64,000 nt of DNA from Klenkia terrae (GTDB lineage: Bacteria; Actinomycetota; Actinomycetes; Mycobacteriales; Geodermatophilaceae): the NCBI RefSeq assembly GCF_900491935.1, contig NZ_UEXK01000004.1, forward strand, positions 2,618,529 to 2,682,528, read 5' to 3'. The translations under genes were made by a program, and so were the position numbers. The notes under the pieces are model-generated. The model was given only the letters and a program-made list of their open reading frames with translations, had not been told where the DNA came from and made no database searches. This document shows positions 25,268 through 33,858 of this stretch, piece after piece. Numbering within the stretch: the stretch's first letter is position 1; the number at the start of each line of letters is the position of its first letter.

Positions 25268-26226
25268 GACTGCAGCTGGTCCCACACCTGGCGGTCGCGC
25301 TCGGCGGTCCAGATGACCGGTCGCTCGACGCCGGAGAACTCGTCCCACAGCCGGGAGACGTCGAAGGGCAGGCAGTGCTCGAAGATCGGCCAGTGCCCGA
25401 AGGTGGGGGCCAGCGCGGCGTGGGTGGCGTCGAAGGCGTCCTTCAGGGTGCCGCCGGCGCGGTGCGCGGTGCCGACCGTGTCGTGCATGGTGGTGAGGAA
25501 CGAGCGGGTCTGCTCGACGGCGGCGTCCACCTCGTCCCGGCCCCGGGCGATCTTCCCGCGACCGCCGACCAGCTGCTCGGCGCCGAAGGCCTTGACCCGG
25601 TCCAGGGTGCCGGCGGCCCAGTCGAAGTGGAAAGCGTCGCCGGTGTAGAGCGCGGCCTGGGACTCGACGAGGTCCCCGGCGAACATGATCTTGTGCTGGG
25701 GCAGCCAGGCGACGATGTCGCCCTCGGTGTGGCCGCGGCCGACGTGCTCGAGGACCAGGTCGCCGCGGTCCCCGCCCAGGTCGATGGTGAGCTTGTCCCG
25801 GAAGGTCATCGTGGGCCAGGTCAGCCCGGGGATGGACTCGGGCTCCTCGAACAGCCGGGGCATCCGGCCGTACTCGGACTCCCAGTCCTGCTGGCCGCGC
25901 TCGGCGATCAGCCCCTTGGTCTGCTCGCTGGAGACGATGACCTCGGCGTCGAACGCGGAGGCGCCCAGCACGCGGACGGCGTGGTAGTGGCTGAGCACCA
26001 GGTAGCGGACCGGCTTGTCGGTGTGCTCGCGCAGCTTGGCCAGCCAGCGGCGGGCGGCGACCGGGGTGGCCAGGGCCTCGAAGCAGACCAGGAAGTCCTC
26101 GCCCTCGATCGCGCCGAGGTTGGGGTCGCCCTCGGCCGTCAGGGCGTAGACGCCGTCGGCCAGGACCTCGAGGGTCTGCTCCTTGACGCCCAGGTCGGCG
26201 GACGAGGCGAACGACTTCGCGGCCAC
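25264..26226 (-). CDS. MBL-fold hydrolase with atypical metal motif
   Basis: 320 residues, first gene of the homogentisate operon. It has the metallo-beta-lactamase scaffold (GDPNLGAIEGEDFLVCFEALATPVAARRWLAKLRE, GHTEGDIVAWLPQHKIMFAGDLVES), but the usual HxHxDH motif reads HYHAVR, lacking the Asp and third His. Later ligand positions (GHTEGD, AGDLV) are present, so metal binding may be altered to one site. Homologues are known beside aromatic monooxygenases, with no function I can state. The GTG start has AGGAG six bases upstream, inside a potential hairpin (see 26228-26276). Confidence 0.75.
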   Translation of the reverse strand: MAAKSFASSADLGVKEQTLEVLADGVYALTAEGDPNLGAIEGEDFLVCFEALATPVAARRWLAKLREHTDKPVRYLVLSHYHAVRVLGASAFDAEVIVSSEQTKGLIAERGQQDWESEYGRMPRLFEEPESIPGLTWPTMTFRDKLTIDLGGDRGDLVLEHVGRGHTEGDIVAWLPQHKIMFAGDLVESQAALYTGDAFHFDWAAGTLDRVKAFGAEQLVGGRGKIARGRDEVDAAVEQTRSFLTTMHDTVGTAHRAGGTLKDAFDATHAALAPTFGHWPIFEHCLPFDVSRLWDEFSGVERPVIWTAERDRQVWDQLQS

Positions 26227-26227
26227 A

Positions 26228-26276
26228 GGTCACTCCTGATCCATATGCGAGCACGATGCTCGCCTTGGGAGTGACC
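26228..26276 (-). promoter_or_regulatory. Nested inverted repeats over the ribosome-binding site of the homogentisate operon
   Basis: Two dyads share a centre region: an inner 17-bp palindrome GCGAGCACGATGCTCGC (26247-26263) and an outer pair GGTCACTCC (26228-26236) with GGAGTGACC (26268-26276). In the minus-strand transcript the outer pair would base-pair the AGGAG ribosome-binding site of 25264-26226. It may be a translational control hairpin, or the inner palindrome may be a repressor operator between the divergent genes. Confidence 0.5.
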
Positions 26277-26396
26277 GTAGAGCTGTGTGAGCCGGGGCAC
26301 AAGACCCGTCGTCTTCGCCCGGGGTTCCCCTGCCGGTCACCTCCGCCGCGCAGGGTGACCCGGGTCGATGTCCCCCCAGCGTTCGGAGCCCGACCC

Positions 26397-27827
26397 ATGA
26401 CGACGTCCGACGAAGCCACCCGCTCGGTCTCCCGCCGCGGCTTCATCTCCCGCACCGCGGTGACCGGCCTGGGCATCGCCCTCGTGGGCAGCGTGGACAC
26501 CCTGTTCGGCGCCGGCAGCGCGGCCGCGGCCCCCGGCGGCGTCCCCGGCCGGCCCGGCACCCCCGGCCCGGGGACCGGGTACGGCCCGCTCGTGGCCGAC
26601 CCGCGCGGGATCCTCGCGCTGCCCCGCGGCTTCAGCTACACCGTCGTCGCCCAGGCCGGCGTGACGACGATGGAGGGCGGCGTGGTCACGCCCTCGGACC
26701 CCGACGGCACCGCGGCCTTCACCCGCCCCGGCGGCCGCGGCGCGGTGCTGGTCAACAACCACGAGATCGGCGGCGACGAGCCCTACCGGGTCCCCGCGGT
26801 GCCGGGCCTGACCTACGACCCCGGCGCCGGGGGCGGGACGACGACCATCGAGGTCGACCAGCAGGGCCGCCGGGTCGCCGAGCGGGTCAGCCTGGCCGGG
26901 ACGCACAACAACTGCGCCGGCGGCCGCACCCCCTGGAACACCTGGGTCTCGTGCGAGGAGACCGAGGCCGTGCCGACCGCGACCAACGGCCTGACCCAGC
27001 GGCACGGCTACTGCTTCGAGGTCGACCCCTACGACCAGGCCGCCAACCGCGATCCGCGCCCGATCAAGGCCCTGGGCCGCTTCGCCCACGAGGCGGTGGT
27101 CGTCGACCCGGACACCTCCGAGCTCTACCTGACCGAGGACGCCGCCAACCCCAACGGTCTGCTCTACCGCTGGACGCCGCCGGCCGCCGCGCTCCCGCTC
27201 GGCAAGGGGTCGCTGCGGCGGCTGGGTCCCACCGACGGCACGCTGGCCGCGCTGCGGGCCACCCGGGACGGCGTGCTCGTGCCGGACCTGAACCAGGCCA
27301 CCGAGATCGGCACCACCTACGCCACGGAGTGGGTCACGGTGCCCGACCGGGACGCCGCGACCATGTCGACCCGGCTGCAGGCCTACGCCCAGCCGATCAC
27401 CCGGGCCCGCAAGCTCGAGGGCATGTGGTGGGGCGACGGCGGTGTGTACTTCGTGTCGTCGTTCGACCGCTCCCTGGACGCCCCGCACGACGGCCAGGTG
27501 TGGTTCCTCGACCCGCTGGCCGACACGATCCGGCTCACGCTGCGGTTCGCCTACACCCCGGCCGACCAGGACTCCGACGTCGACGGGCCGGACAACATCA
27601 CCGTCTCGCCCTACGGCGGGCTGATCATCGCCGAGGACGGCGAGGGCAAGCAGCACCTGGTCGGGTCCAACTCCGCCGGGGAGACGTTCTTCTTCGCCCG
27701 CAACGACCTCAGCGGGTCCGAGCTGGCCGGGCCGACCTTCTCCCCGGACCGGAAGACGCTGTTCGTCGGGATCCAGGAGGAGGGCTACGTGCTCGCCATC
27801 CAGGGCCCGTTCGCCCGCCAGCACTGA
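26397..27827 (+). CDS. PhoX-like (DUF839) secreted protein, Tat exported
   Basis: 476 residues. A Tat signal with SRRGFIS at residues 13-19, a hydrophobic stretch (AVTGLGIALVGSVDTLF) and an AxA-type end. The mature part is a PF05787 beta-propeller: VLVNNHEIGGDEPY, GTHNNCAGGRTPWNTWVSCEET, HEAVVVDPDTSELYLTEDA, GPDNITVSPYGGLIIAEDG. The NNCAGGxTPWxTWxxxEE motif supplies ligands for the Fe-Ca active site of PhoX phosphatases, but many paralogues have unknown activity. It is divergent from the homogentisate operon and ends at a strong hairpin. Confidence 0.88.
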   Translation: MTTSDEATRSVSRRGFISRTAVTGLGIALVGSVDTLFGAGSAAAAPGGVPGRPGTPGPGTGYGPLVADPRGILALPRGFSYTVVAQAGVTTMEGGVVTPSDPDGTAAFTRPGGRGAVLVNNHEIGGDEPYRVPAVPGLTYDPGAGGGTTTIEVDQQGRRVAERVSLAGTHNNCAGGRTPWNTWVSCEETEAVPTATNGLTQRHGYCFEVDPYDQAANRDPRPIKALGRFAHEAVVVDPDTSELYLTEDAANPNGLLYRWTPPAAALPLGKGSLRRLGPTDGTLAALRATRDGVLVPDLNQATEIGTTYATEWVTVPDRDAATMSTRLQAYAQPITRARKLEGMWWGDGGVYFVSSFDRSLDAPHDGQVWFLDPLADTIRLTLRFAYTPADQDSDVDGPDNITVSPYGGLIIAEDGEGKQHLVGSNSAGETFFFARNDLSGSELAGPTFSPDRKTLFVGIQEEGYVLAIQGPFARQH

Positions 27828-27832
27828 CCGCA

Positions 27833-27869
27833 CCGACGCGCCCCGGGTGCAGCACCCGGGGCGCGTCGG
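27833..27869. terminator. Bidirectional stem-loop terminator
   Basis: A 16-bp perfect stem (27833-27848 with 27854-27869) and a 5-base loop between the converging PhoX-like gene and the helicase gene. It is suited to terminate both transcripts. Confidence 0.8.
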
Positions 27870-27870
27870 G

Positions 27871-29799
27871 TCAGCGTGCCCCGGTGGGGCCGCCGGCCGA
27901 GCGGCCGCGACGGCGGTGCTTGGGGCGCGCCGAGTCGCTGCGCGGCGGACCGGCGTCCGAGCCACGGCCGCGGGCGGCCCGGTCGTGCGCCTGCGGGTCC
28001 TGCCGGCCGCCCGCGCCGACGTCGGACTTGCGCGGCTTGCGCCCGCCGGCCCCGCGCCCCCCGGCGGACGACCCCGACGACGACGGGGCCTGGGACCGAC
28101 CCGCGCCGGCCCGGGGCGGACGGCGGTCGGACGACGGGCGCCCGCTCGGCCGGGTGCCGCAGTCCCGGCAGGTGGTGAACCACGGCGCGATGCCGGTGCC
28201 GCAGCCGGTGCACCGGGCCGCGGTGGACAGGCTGATCGCCTCCGGCAGCAGCTCGGTGATCTTGTTGGCGCAGCGCTCCTCGACCTCGGCCGCGTCGGCC
28301 GAGGTGAGCCCGGCGACGCCGGGGAACGAGCGCAGCAGGGTCTGCGCCTCGCGGGCCTGCGCCGCGGCCTGCTCGTAGTCCTGCACCGTCGAGCTGCGCG
28401 GCACGGCCGGCAGCACCAGCTCCCGGGACACCGCCAGCCCGGCCTCGTGCTGCAGGGCGGCGCGGGCCAGCGCCAGCCAGCGCACCTTGCGCGGCGGGTC
28501 GTGGTCGATCGCCAGGTTGATCAGCCGCCACACCGTCCACAGGTCGGTGGCCAGCGGGCCGCGCAGCATCGGCAGCAGGGCGTGCACCCGCAGCACCAGG
28601 CCGCTGACGTCGTCGGGCACCATCGCCTCGGTCTTCGTGGCGGTGCGCGCCCACATCGACCACCGGGTCAGCGCCTCGGGCAGGTCGACGGCCTCGAAGG
28701 CGCCCAGGTCGTCGAGCTCGGGGCGCAGCCGCGGCTTGCGGTTGGGCAGGTCGCTCATCACGTCGCCGCGGGCGACGGCGGCACCGGCGGCGACCAGCGA
28801 GGCGAACGGCTTGAGCCCGGCGATCCCGCCCAGGACGCCGACCTGGCCGTGCCCGGTCAGCCCGTACCGCCCGGCCCGGCCGGCGATCTGCGCGGCCTCC
28901 CAGGTGCGCAGCGGGCGCATCTCGGTGCCGTCGAACTTCTGCGTCTCGGCGAACAGCACCGTCGTGGCCGGCACGTTGATGCCGTGCCCGATGACGTCGG
29001 TGGTCACGAGCACCTCGAGCTCGCCGCGGGTGAACCGGGCGATGACGTCGCGGCGGGTGGCCGGGGGGAGCGCGCCGTAGAGGACGCCGACCTTGCCGCG
29101 CCTGTGCGGGTCGAGCTGCGCGGCGACGGCGTAGACGGTCTTGCGGGAGAACGCGACGACCAGCGTCTGCTCGCGGACCTGCGAGGGCTTCACCGGCGCG
29201 GGCAGCACGTCCAGCCGGGACAGCCGCTTGTGGTTGACGACGACGACCTGCTCGGCGTCGGCGACCAGCGGCTTGAGCAGCAGCAGCGCCTCGGCCGCGG
29301 AGATCAGGTGCATCTCGCGGTACTCACCGGTCAGCAGCAGCCGGGCCCAGTGGTGGCCGCGATCGGGGTCGGCGACCCAGTGCGACTCGTCGAGCACCAG
29401 CATCTCCCCGCGCGGCGGGGCCTTCTCCACCGTGCAGCAGACGATCGGCGCGTGCGGGTCGATCTCCTCCTCGCCGGTGGACAGCCCGACGGTGCCCGGG
29501 GGCAGCTGGGCGGAGAGCTTGGCGTAGGCCTCGTGCGCGAGCTGGCGCAGCGGGGCGGCGTAGACCCCGGAGCCGGCGGCGGCCAGCGCCTGCAGCGACT
29601 CGTAGGTCTTGCCGGAGTTCGTCGGGCCGAGGTGGAAGACCACGTGCTCGGGGCGGGTGGTGCGCACCGGCAGGGCGGGCTCGGCGCCGTCGACCCAGGT
29701 CTGCTGGGCGCGGCGCTCGTCGCGGCTGCGGGTGGAGGCGTCGGTCGTCCGCTGCGCCGGGCTGCGGACCCGGCGGCGGGAGGTGGGGGAGTCGGTCAC
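27871..29799 (-). CDS. Suv3-like DEAD/DEAH-type RNA helicase with C-terminal zinc ribbon
   Basis: 642 residues from a GTG at 29799. Walker A is FHLGPTNSGKTYESLQAL, the DExH box is LVLDESHW, and motif VI is EAAQIAGRAGRYG. The HLGPTNSGKT form is that of the mitochondrial Suv3/SUPV3L1 helicases, which unwind RNA for an exonuclease. Near residues 540-560 a CTGCGTGIAPWFTTCRDCG zinc ribbon follows, then a basic Gly/Arg/Ser-rich disordered tail, likely RNA-binding. No exonuclease gene is adjacent. It is probably cytoplasmic RNA turnover machinery; the partner is unknown. Confidence 0.85.
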   Translation of the reverse strand: MTDSPTSRRRVRSPAQRTTDASTRSRDERRAQQTWVDGAEPALPVRTTRPEHVVFHLGPTNSGKTYESLQALAAAGSGVYAAPLRQLAHEAYAKLSAQLPPGTVGLSTGEEEIDPHAPIVCCTVEKAPPRGEMLVLDESHWVADPDRGHHWARLLLTGEYREMHLISAAEALLLLKPLVADAEQVVVVNHKRLSRLDVLPAPVKPSQVREQTLVVAFSRKTVYAVAAQLDPHRRGKVGVLYGALPPATRRDVIARFTRGELEVLVTTDVIGHGINVPATTVLFAETQKFDGTEMRPLRTWEAAQIAGRAGRYGLTGHGQVGVLGGIAGLKPFASLVAAGAAVARGDVMSDLPNRKPRLRPELDDLGAFEAVDLPEALTRWSMWARTATKTEAMVPDDVSGLVLRVHALLPMLRGPLATDLWTVWRLINLAIDHDPPRKVRWLALARAALQHEAGLAVSRELVLPAVPRSSTVQDYEQAAAQAREAQTLLRSFPGVAGLTSADAAEVEERCANKITELLPEAISLSTAARCTGCGTGIAPWFTTCRDCGTRPSGRPSSDRRPPRAGAGRSQAPSSSGSSAGGRGAGGRKPRKSDVGAGGRQDPQAHDRAARGRGSDAGPPRSDSARPKHRRRGRSAGGPTGAR

Positions 29800-29980
29800 G
29801 GTGTCCTTCGGGAGCTGGGGATTCGGGGGTCGGCGCAGTGCTGCGCTCGGGACCTCACCAGGGGGAACAGCGGCCGGTGCCGATCTGTGCCCGGCTCCAC
29901 GGTCCCACACCCCCACCCCAAGGGGTGGCCGCGCGGCACGACGCGCACAGCTGGTCACCGCGGCGGTCGATGTCCTGGTC

Positions 29981-31120
29981 GTGCCCCCCGCTGCGTCCCT
30001 GCGTGACCGCGGCCCGACCCCGGTCGGTGCCCGCGGGCCGTCGGCGACCCCGTCGGCAGCCCGCGGCCGGGGACCGCGGTGGTCGCAGCCCGTCCGGCCG
30101 GGGCTGACCCGGTTGGTGGCCGCACCGCTGCTGCTCAGCGGCGCCGGGCTGCTGGCGGTCGCGCTCGTCGTGCTGCCCCCGGCCGCGGGCTCGGCCATCG
30201 GCTGGGCCCTGGCCGGAGCACTCGTGGTGCACGCCGCGGTCGTCTGGCTGGTGCCGGTGCGCACCCGGGCCGGCGACCTCGCGGCGGCGACGGCGGCGCT
30301 CACCGCGGTCGCCGCGGTCACCGTGAGCACGGTGCTGGTCGCCGCCGGGCTGCACGCCTGGGCGATCCTGCTCGCGCTGCCGGTCCTCTACGCGACCAGC
30401 ATGTTCACCCGGCCCGCCGCGGTGGCCGTCACCGCGCTGACCTGCCTGGGCGGCTCGCTGGTCCTGCTGCTCACCGGGACCCCGGGCGAGGGGGTGCAGG
30501 TCGCGGTGGACGTGCTGCTGGTCTGCGGCTGCCTGGTGATCCTGGCCGTCTTCGTGGTGCACGGCATGGAGCACATGGCCGCGCTGGTCGCCGAGCTCGA
30601 GCGGGTGGCCGCCGTCGACGGGCTCACCGGCCTGGTCACCCGGCGGGTGCTGGACGACGCGATGGCCGCCTCCCTCACCACCGCCCGCTCGGCCACCGGC
30701 ACCGCGCTCGTGCTGGTCGACCTCGACCACTTCACGTCCGTCAACGACGTCCACGGCCACCCGGTCGGCGACGCCGTCCTGCAGCACGTCGGCGCCGTGC
30801 TCACCGCGGCCGTGCGCAGCACCGACGCCGTGGTCAGCCGGCTGGGCGGCGACGAGCTGGCGGTGCTGCTCCCCGGCTGCCCGGTCGAGGTCGCCGCCGG
30901 CCGTGCCGCGGACCTGGTGGACGCCGTCCGCAGCACCCCGCTGCTGCTGGCCGACGGCACCCCGCTCCGGCTGACCGTCAGCGTGGGGGTGGCGCACGCG
31001 CCGGACCACGCGGCCGACGTCCGGGCCCTGTACGCGGTTGCCGACGCGGCCCTGTACTCGGCGAAGCGGGCCGGGCGCGACGGGTTCGCCGTGGCGGGTG
31101 CGCCTGCCCACCTCGGGTGA
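29981..31120 (+). CDS. Membrane GGDEF protein 1 (diguanylate cyclase)
   Basis: About 379 residues from a GTG at 29981; the frame is open upstream and the exact start is uncertain. Five or six hydrophobic helices (LTRLVAAPLLLSGAGLLAVALVV onward) are followed by a GGDEF domain: AAVDGLTGLVTRR, LVLVDLDHFTSVNDVHGHPVGDAVL, SRLGGDELAVLLPG. All catalytic positions are present, with L in place of the last F. It should make c-di-GMP in response to a membrane signal. A second gene of the same design follows 41 bases after it. Confidence 0.85.
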   Translation: MPPAASLRDRGPTPVGARGPSATPSAARGRGPRWSQPVRPGLTRLVAAPLLLSGAGLLAVALVVLPPAAGSAIGWALAGALVVHAAVVWLVPVRTRAGDLAAATAALTAVAAVTVSTVLVAAGLHAWAILLALPVLYATSMFTRPAAVAVTALTCLGGSLVLLLTGTPGEGVQVAVDVLLVCGCLVILAVFVVHGMEHMAALVAELERVAAVDGLTGLVTRRVLDDAMAASLTTARSATGTALVLVDLDHFTSVNDVHGHPVGDAVLQHVGAVLTAAVRSTDAVVSRLGGDELAVLLPGCPVEVAAGRAADLVDAVRSTPLLLADGTPLRLTVSVGVAHAPDHAADVRALYAVADAALYSAKRAGRDGFAVAGAPAHLG

Positions 31121-31161
31121 GGGGGTCTGCGGCCGGGTCGCGCCCCGGCCGATGGTCAGGT

Positions 31162-32202
31162 GTGCGAGCACCCCAGGGACTCCGAGCCCGCGAGCCGGTC
31201 GCGGCGGCGCGGGCAGCGGCGACGTTGACCGGCTTCAGCGGGCTGCTCCTGCTGCCGTGGACGCTGTTCCTGCCGCCCCGGCTGGCGCCGCTGCAGATGG
31301 CCGGCTGCCTCCTGGTGGCCCTGCTGCTCATCGGGACCTCGGTGGCCCTGGTGCGGGGCGGGGCCGACCGGTTCGACCGCGCCGGCGTGCTCTTCGCCGT
31401 CCCCGCGCTGGGCTCGGTGACCGTCGGGGTGACCAACCTGGTCACCGCGGACACCTCCGCGGCGGCCCAGATCTTCCTGGTCGTGCCGGTCCTGCTCGCC
31501 GCCACCCAGCTGCGCCGCGCCGGCGCGCTGCTCGCCGCCGGCGTCGGCGTGGTGGGCAGCGGTCTGGCCACGGTGGTGGTCGACCCCACGGCGCAGGGCT
31601 TCACCGACGCCGTCGTCGTGGGGACGGCGATGCTGGCCGTCACCGTCGTGCTCGTCCGGTCGGCCGACCGCCGGGACCGGGCCTTCGAGGTCGTGCACCG
31701 GCAGGCCACCGCCGACGGCCTGACCGGCCTGCTCCGGCGCGGGGCGGTCGACGCCGCGCTGGCCGACGCGGTCGCCCGGGGCCAGGTCGCCGTGCTCATG
31801 GTCGACGTGGACGGCTTCAAGCGGATCAACGACGTGCACGGGCACCTGGTCGGGGACGAGGCGCTGGTCCACCTGGCCGACGTGGTGCGCGGCCAGGTCC
31901 GGCACACCGACTGCGTGGTCGGCCGGCTCGGCGGCGACGAGCTGGTCATGGTGCTGCCCGGGTGCACCCGCGAGGGCCTGGCCGGGCGTGCCGCCGACCT
32001 GGTCGCCGCCGTCCGGACGGCCCCGCTCCCGCTGGCCGACGGCCGGCTGCTGCCGCTGACCGTCAGCGTCGGCGGCGCGCACTCGCCGTCGGACGCGGAC
32101 GACCCGAAGGGGCTCTACGGCGCCGCGGACGCGGCGCTCTACGCGGCCAAGCGGGCCGGCCGGGACCGGTTCAGCACCGCGGCCGGGGCGCGCGTCGGCT
32201 GA
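31162..32202 (+). CDS. Membrane GGDEF protein 2 (diguanylate cyclase)
   Basis: 346 residues from a GTG at 31162. About six hydrophobic helices, then a GGDEF domain with ATADGLTGLLRRG, LMVDVDGFKRINDVHGHLVGDEAL and GRLGGDELVMVLPG, ending AADAALYAAKRAGRDRF. It is similar in layout and length to the preceding gene, so the pair probably arose by duplication. Its 3' end overlaps the converging flavoprotein gene by 32 bases. Confidence 0.87.
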   Translation: MRAPQGLRAREPVAAARAAATLTGFSGLLLLPWTLFLPPRLAPLQMAGCLLVALLLIGTSVALVRGGADRFDRAGVLFAVPALGSVTVGVTNLVTADTSAAAQIFLVVPVLLAATQLRRAGALLAAGVGVVGSGLATVVVDPTAQGFTDAVVVGTAMLAVTVVLVRSADRRDRAFEVVHRQATADGLTGLLRRGAVDAALADAVARGQVAVLMVDVDGFKRINDVHGHLVGDEALVHLADVVRGQVRHTDCVVGRLGGDELVMVLPGCTREGLAGRAADLVAAVRTAPLPLADGRLLPLTVSVGGAHSPSDADDPKGLYGAADAALYAAKRAGRDRFSTAAGARVG

Positions 32203-33298
32203 GCGAGGCGACCGCCGACCCCAGGGTGCGGGCGGTCAGCCGCCCGTCGGCCAGGCCCAGCGCGACCACGTCGTCGAAGACCCGCTGGTCGGCGGCCGCG
32301 GCCCCGAAGGCGGCGTCCATCAACCAGGGCCGGCTGCTGAGCCGGGAGGCCGCGGCGGTGTGCTGCAGGTGCCGGCCCAGCCGGCGCTGCAGCGCGGTGC
32401 GGAACACCCGCCCGGCGTCCGCGCCGTGCGCCGCCGCGGCACCGGCGAGCGCCCCGGACAGCACGGCGTAGAAGATGCCCTCGCCGGTCATCGGGTTGAT
32501 CAGGGAGACCGCGTCCCCGGCCAGCAGCACCCGGCCGTCGGGCTGGCGGGGCCGGCCGGTGGACAGCGGCAGCCGGTGGGCCCGGAGCTGCTCCGGTGCG
32601 GTGCCGGGCAGCAGCCGGTGCAGGCCCTCGAGCAGCCCGGCGCGGGTCGCCCCGCCGCTGACCAGCTCGCCGTAGCCCACGTTGGCCCGGCCGTCGCCGA
32701 TCGGGAAGGACCAGGCGTAGGCCGGCCAGCGCTGGTCGGTCGTGGTGATCACCTGCACGCCGGGGTCCCCGGCCGGCGCGTAGCCGCGGATCGCGATGGC
32801 CAGCCGGTCCGGGCGGTTGGGTCCGATCCCCAGCGCCCGCCGGACGACGGACTCCGCGCCGTCCGCCCCGATGAGCACCCCGGCGGTGAGCACGCCGTCC
32901 ACGTCGACGCCGGCGGGACCGGTGGTGACCCGGCGGACGGTGTGCCGGCGGAACTGCGCACCGGCGTCCAGCGCCGCGGCGAGCACCCGGCCGTCCAGCA
33001 CCGCCCGGGGGACGACGACGGCCGGCCGGTGCATGGCCCGCTCCACGGTGCGGCCCGACGGCGACGTCAGCCGCAGCCGCGGGACGGCGGGGTACCCCGC
33101 GGTGACCGCGTCGACGTCCACCCCGAGGGCGGCCAGCACGTCCAGCGCCTCGGGGGCGATGCCGTCGCCGCACACCTTGTCCCGCGGGAAGTCCGACCGG
33201 TCCAGGACCAGCACCGATGCCCCGTGCCGCCGGGCGGCCAGGGCCGCGGCCGCGCCGGCGGGACCGCCCCCGACCACGACGACGTCCCAGGACTCCAC
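32171..33298 (-). CDS. Geranylgeranyl-reductase-family FAD oxidoreductase
   Basis: 375 residues. FAD motif VVVVGGGPAGAAAALAARRHG, then SDFPRDKVCGDGIAPEAL, the PxxxxCGxG-type hallmark of the geranylgeranyl reductase family, and GRVLLAGDAVSLINPMTGEGIFYAVLSG. Such enzymes saturate isoprenoid chains of menaquinone, lipids or pigments, but the family also contains halogenase-like and other oxidoreductases. No isoprenoid genes are adjacent. Confidence 0.85.
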   Translation of the reverse strand: MESWDVVVVGGGPAGAAAALAARRHGASVLVLDRSDFPRDKVCGDGIAPEALDVLAALGVDVDAVTAGYPAVPRLRLTSPSGRTVERAMHRPAVVVPRAVLDGRVLAAALDAGAQFRRHTVRRVTTGPAGVDVDGVLTAGVLIGADGAESVVRRALGIGPNRPDRLAIAIRGYAPAGDPGVQVITTTDQRWPAYAWSFPIGDGRANVGYGELVSGGATRAGLLEGLHRLLPGTAPEQLRAHRLPLSTGRPRQPDGRVLLAGDAVSLINPMTGEGIFYAVLSGALAGAAAAHGADAGRVFRTALQRRLGRHLQHTAAASRLSSRPWLMDAAFGAAAADQRVFDDVVALGLADGRLTARTLGSAVASLSRRAPRPRC

Positions 33299-33357
33299 GC
33301 GCCCGACGGTAGGTGGTGGGGCTTCCGCCCGCGGCCCGACCGGGCCAGGGTGGGGTC

Positions 33358-33858
33358 GTGGACGAGCACGAGCTGTGGTTGCGGTCGATCGCCGACCAGC
33401 GGGCCGCCTTCCGGGCCGCGGTGTCGGGCCTCACCGAGGAGCAGGCGCGGGCGGTGCCCAGCGCCAGCGCGCTGTCGCTGGCGGTGCTGGTGAAGCACGC
33501 CGTCTGGGGGGAGGACACCTGGGTGGGCGCGCGGGTGGGCGGGGGCGTCCCCGACGAGGGCCCGGCCGGGTGGGTGGCGGGCTTCGAGCTGACCCCCGAG
33601 GACACGGTGGCCTCGCTGCTGGCCCGGTGGGACGTCGTCGCCGGGCGCACCGAGCAGGTGGTCCGGGCCGAGCCGGACCTGGGCCGGCCGGTGCCGTTGA
33701 GCGCGGAGACCCGGCAGTACGTCGCCGCCGACGTCGAGCCCACCGTCCGCTGGGTGCTGCTGCACCTGGTCGAGGAGCTGGCGCGGCACGCCGGGCACGC
33801 CGACGTCGTGCGCGAGACGGTCGACGGCAAGGGCGCCCAGGAGCTGGCTCAGCCCTGA
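33358..33858 (+). CDS. DinB/DUF664-type four-helix protein
   Basis: 166 residues from a GTG at 33358. MDEHELWLRSIADQRAAFRAAVSGLTEEQARAVP is the first helix pair, LAVLVKHAVWGEDTW carries the first conserved His, and VRWVLLHLVEELARHAGHADVVRE supplies the HxxxE...H pattern of the third helix, giving a three-His metal site. The superfamily includes mycothiol-dependent isomerases and S-transferases of actinobacteria, but many members have no assigned reaction. The 3' end overlaps the converging LOG gene by 10 bases. Confidence 0.82.
   Translation: MDEHELWLRSIADQRAAFRAAVSGLTEEQARAVPSASALSLAVLVKHAVWGEDTWVGARVGGGVPDEGPAGWVAGFELTPEDTVASLLARWDVVAGRTEQVVRAEPDLGRPVPLSAETRQYVAADVEPTVRWVLLHLVEELARHAGHADVVRETVDGKGAQELAQP

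Noticed and set aside
23498..25648. 716-codon plus-strand open frame
   Set aside because: It lies antisense to the FAD monooxygenase and hmgA and has the Gly/Arg/Val-rich composition produced by high-GC antisense frames; no motif is present.
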